Source: Chloroflexota bacterium (GTDB lineage Bacteria; Chloroflexota; Anaerolineae; Anaerolineales; Anaerolineaceae). Taken from it: DNA of 5,371 nucleotides. Below the pieces are notes generated by a model. That model worked only from the letters and a program-made list of their open reading frames with translations. It did not search any database and had not been told where the DNA came from. Both the position numbers and the translations under genes were made by a program. The stretch covers positions 1 through 5,371 of the forward strand of contig JAAZIH010000237.1 in assembly GCA_012800995.1 (NCBI GenBank), written 5' to 3'. Below are positions 5,213 to 5,371 of the stretch, piece by piece. Positions within the stretch are counted from its first letter, which is position 1; the number at the start of each line of letters is the position of its first letter.

Positions 5213-5371
5213 TTAGGATTCCGGTGAATTAAGACGTGCAAAGCCTTGCACACCTATATCTTCAAAACGTTTAAATCCCACATGCGTGTACCAGTTTTCA
5301 ACGTCACGGTTGGCTTCGCCAGCATCGGTCATTAAGACCACCTGGCGGATGTGCTTGACCTCCTCAAAAAC
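5213..5371 (-). CDS. GNAT-like N-acetyltransferase, C-terminal part (5' end outside window)
   Basis: Reading leftward from 5371 gives 52 codons to a TAA stop (complement of 5213-5215). The peptide includes IRQVVLMTDAGEANRD, ENWYTHVGFKRFEDIGVQGF and a short tail ending NSPES. The 'VVLMTDA...N...WYTHVGFKRFE' arrangement matches the last strand-helix-strand of the GNAT fold, where an aromatic residue and the '(Y)xxxGF' motif near the acetyl-CoA site are typical. These enzymes transfer acetyl groups from acetyl-CoA to amines, but the substrate cannot be read from this fragment because the acetyl-CoA-binding motif A lies beyond the window. The gene converges on murJ with 54 bases between the two stops, so it belongs to a different transcript. 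A GNAT domain within a larger protein is also possible. Confidence 0.7.
   Translation of the reverse strand, partial: VFEEVKHIRQVVLMTDAGEANRDVENWYTHVGFKRFEDIGVQGFARLNSPES

Noticed and set aside
1..5371. Mobile elements, CRISPR arrays, tRNA or rRNA genes, defence or biosynthetic islands
   Set aside because: The window is almost entirely accounted for by conserved housekeeping genes, and I saw no terminal repeats, regularly spaced repeats, transposase motifs or cloverleaf signals.

Overview
The window is a compact, ordinary-looking bacterial housekeeping region. All genes lie on the + strand except one partial gene at the right edge on the - strand. The order is rplQ (C-terminal end), truA, rplM, rpsI, a hairpin-rich 138-base gap, then a YabN/MazG fusion, murJ, and a convergent partial GNAT acetyltransferase. 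The rplQ-truA-rplM-rpsI order is the usual tail of the large ribosomal-protein/RNA-polymerase-alpha cluster in many Gram-positive-like lineages and Chloroflexota. By impression of the protein sequences and the moderate GC, I tentatively favour Chloroflexota (class Anaerolineae or a relative). That is a guess from memory, not a search result.

Block 1 (1-1850) is a translation operon: ribosomal protein L17, tRNA pseudouridine synthase A, L13 and S9, with gaps of 38, 45 and 13 bases. Each of the truA, rplM and rpsI start regions carries a near-identical purine-rich word, GAAAGT(A/T)GA. A further copy straddles the end of truA, and I found no other copy in the window. Block 2 (1851-1988) holds two possible interlocking helices followed by a strong terminator-like hairpin with a poor T tract. 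It ends with a good Shine-Dalgarno site for the next gene.

Block 3 (1989-5158) is a two-gene unit: a tetrapyrrole-methylase-like domain fused to tandem MazG domains (nucleotide-pool housecleaning), followed 26 bases later by a MurJ-family lipid flippase with about 14 membrane segments. The MurJ homologue is divergent. By eye it keeps one of the cavity arginines described in characterised MurJ proteins and lacks the others, and it has a charged N-terminal extension. Block 4 (5159-5371) is a short convergent intergenic stretch with a small hairpin, then the C-terminal 52 codons of a GNAT-like gene on the - strand.

I see no mobile element, CRISPR array, tRNA/rRNA gene or clearly new multi-gene system. 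The points most worth checking are the repeated junction motif, the atypical MurJ cavity, and the possible pseudoknot after rpsI.
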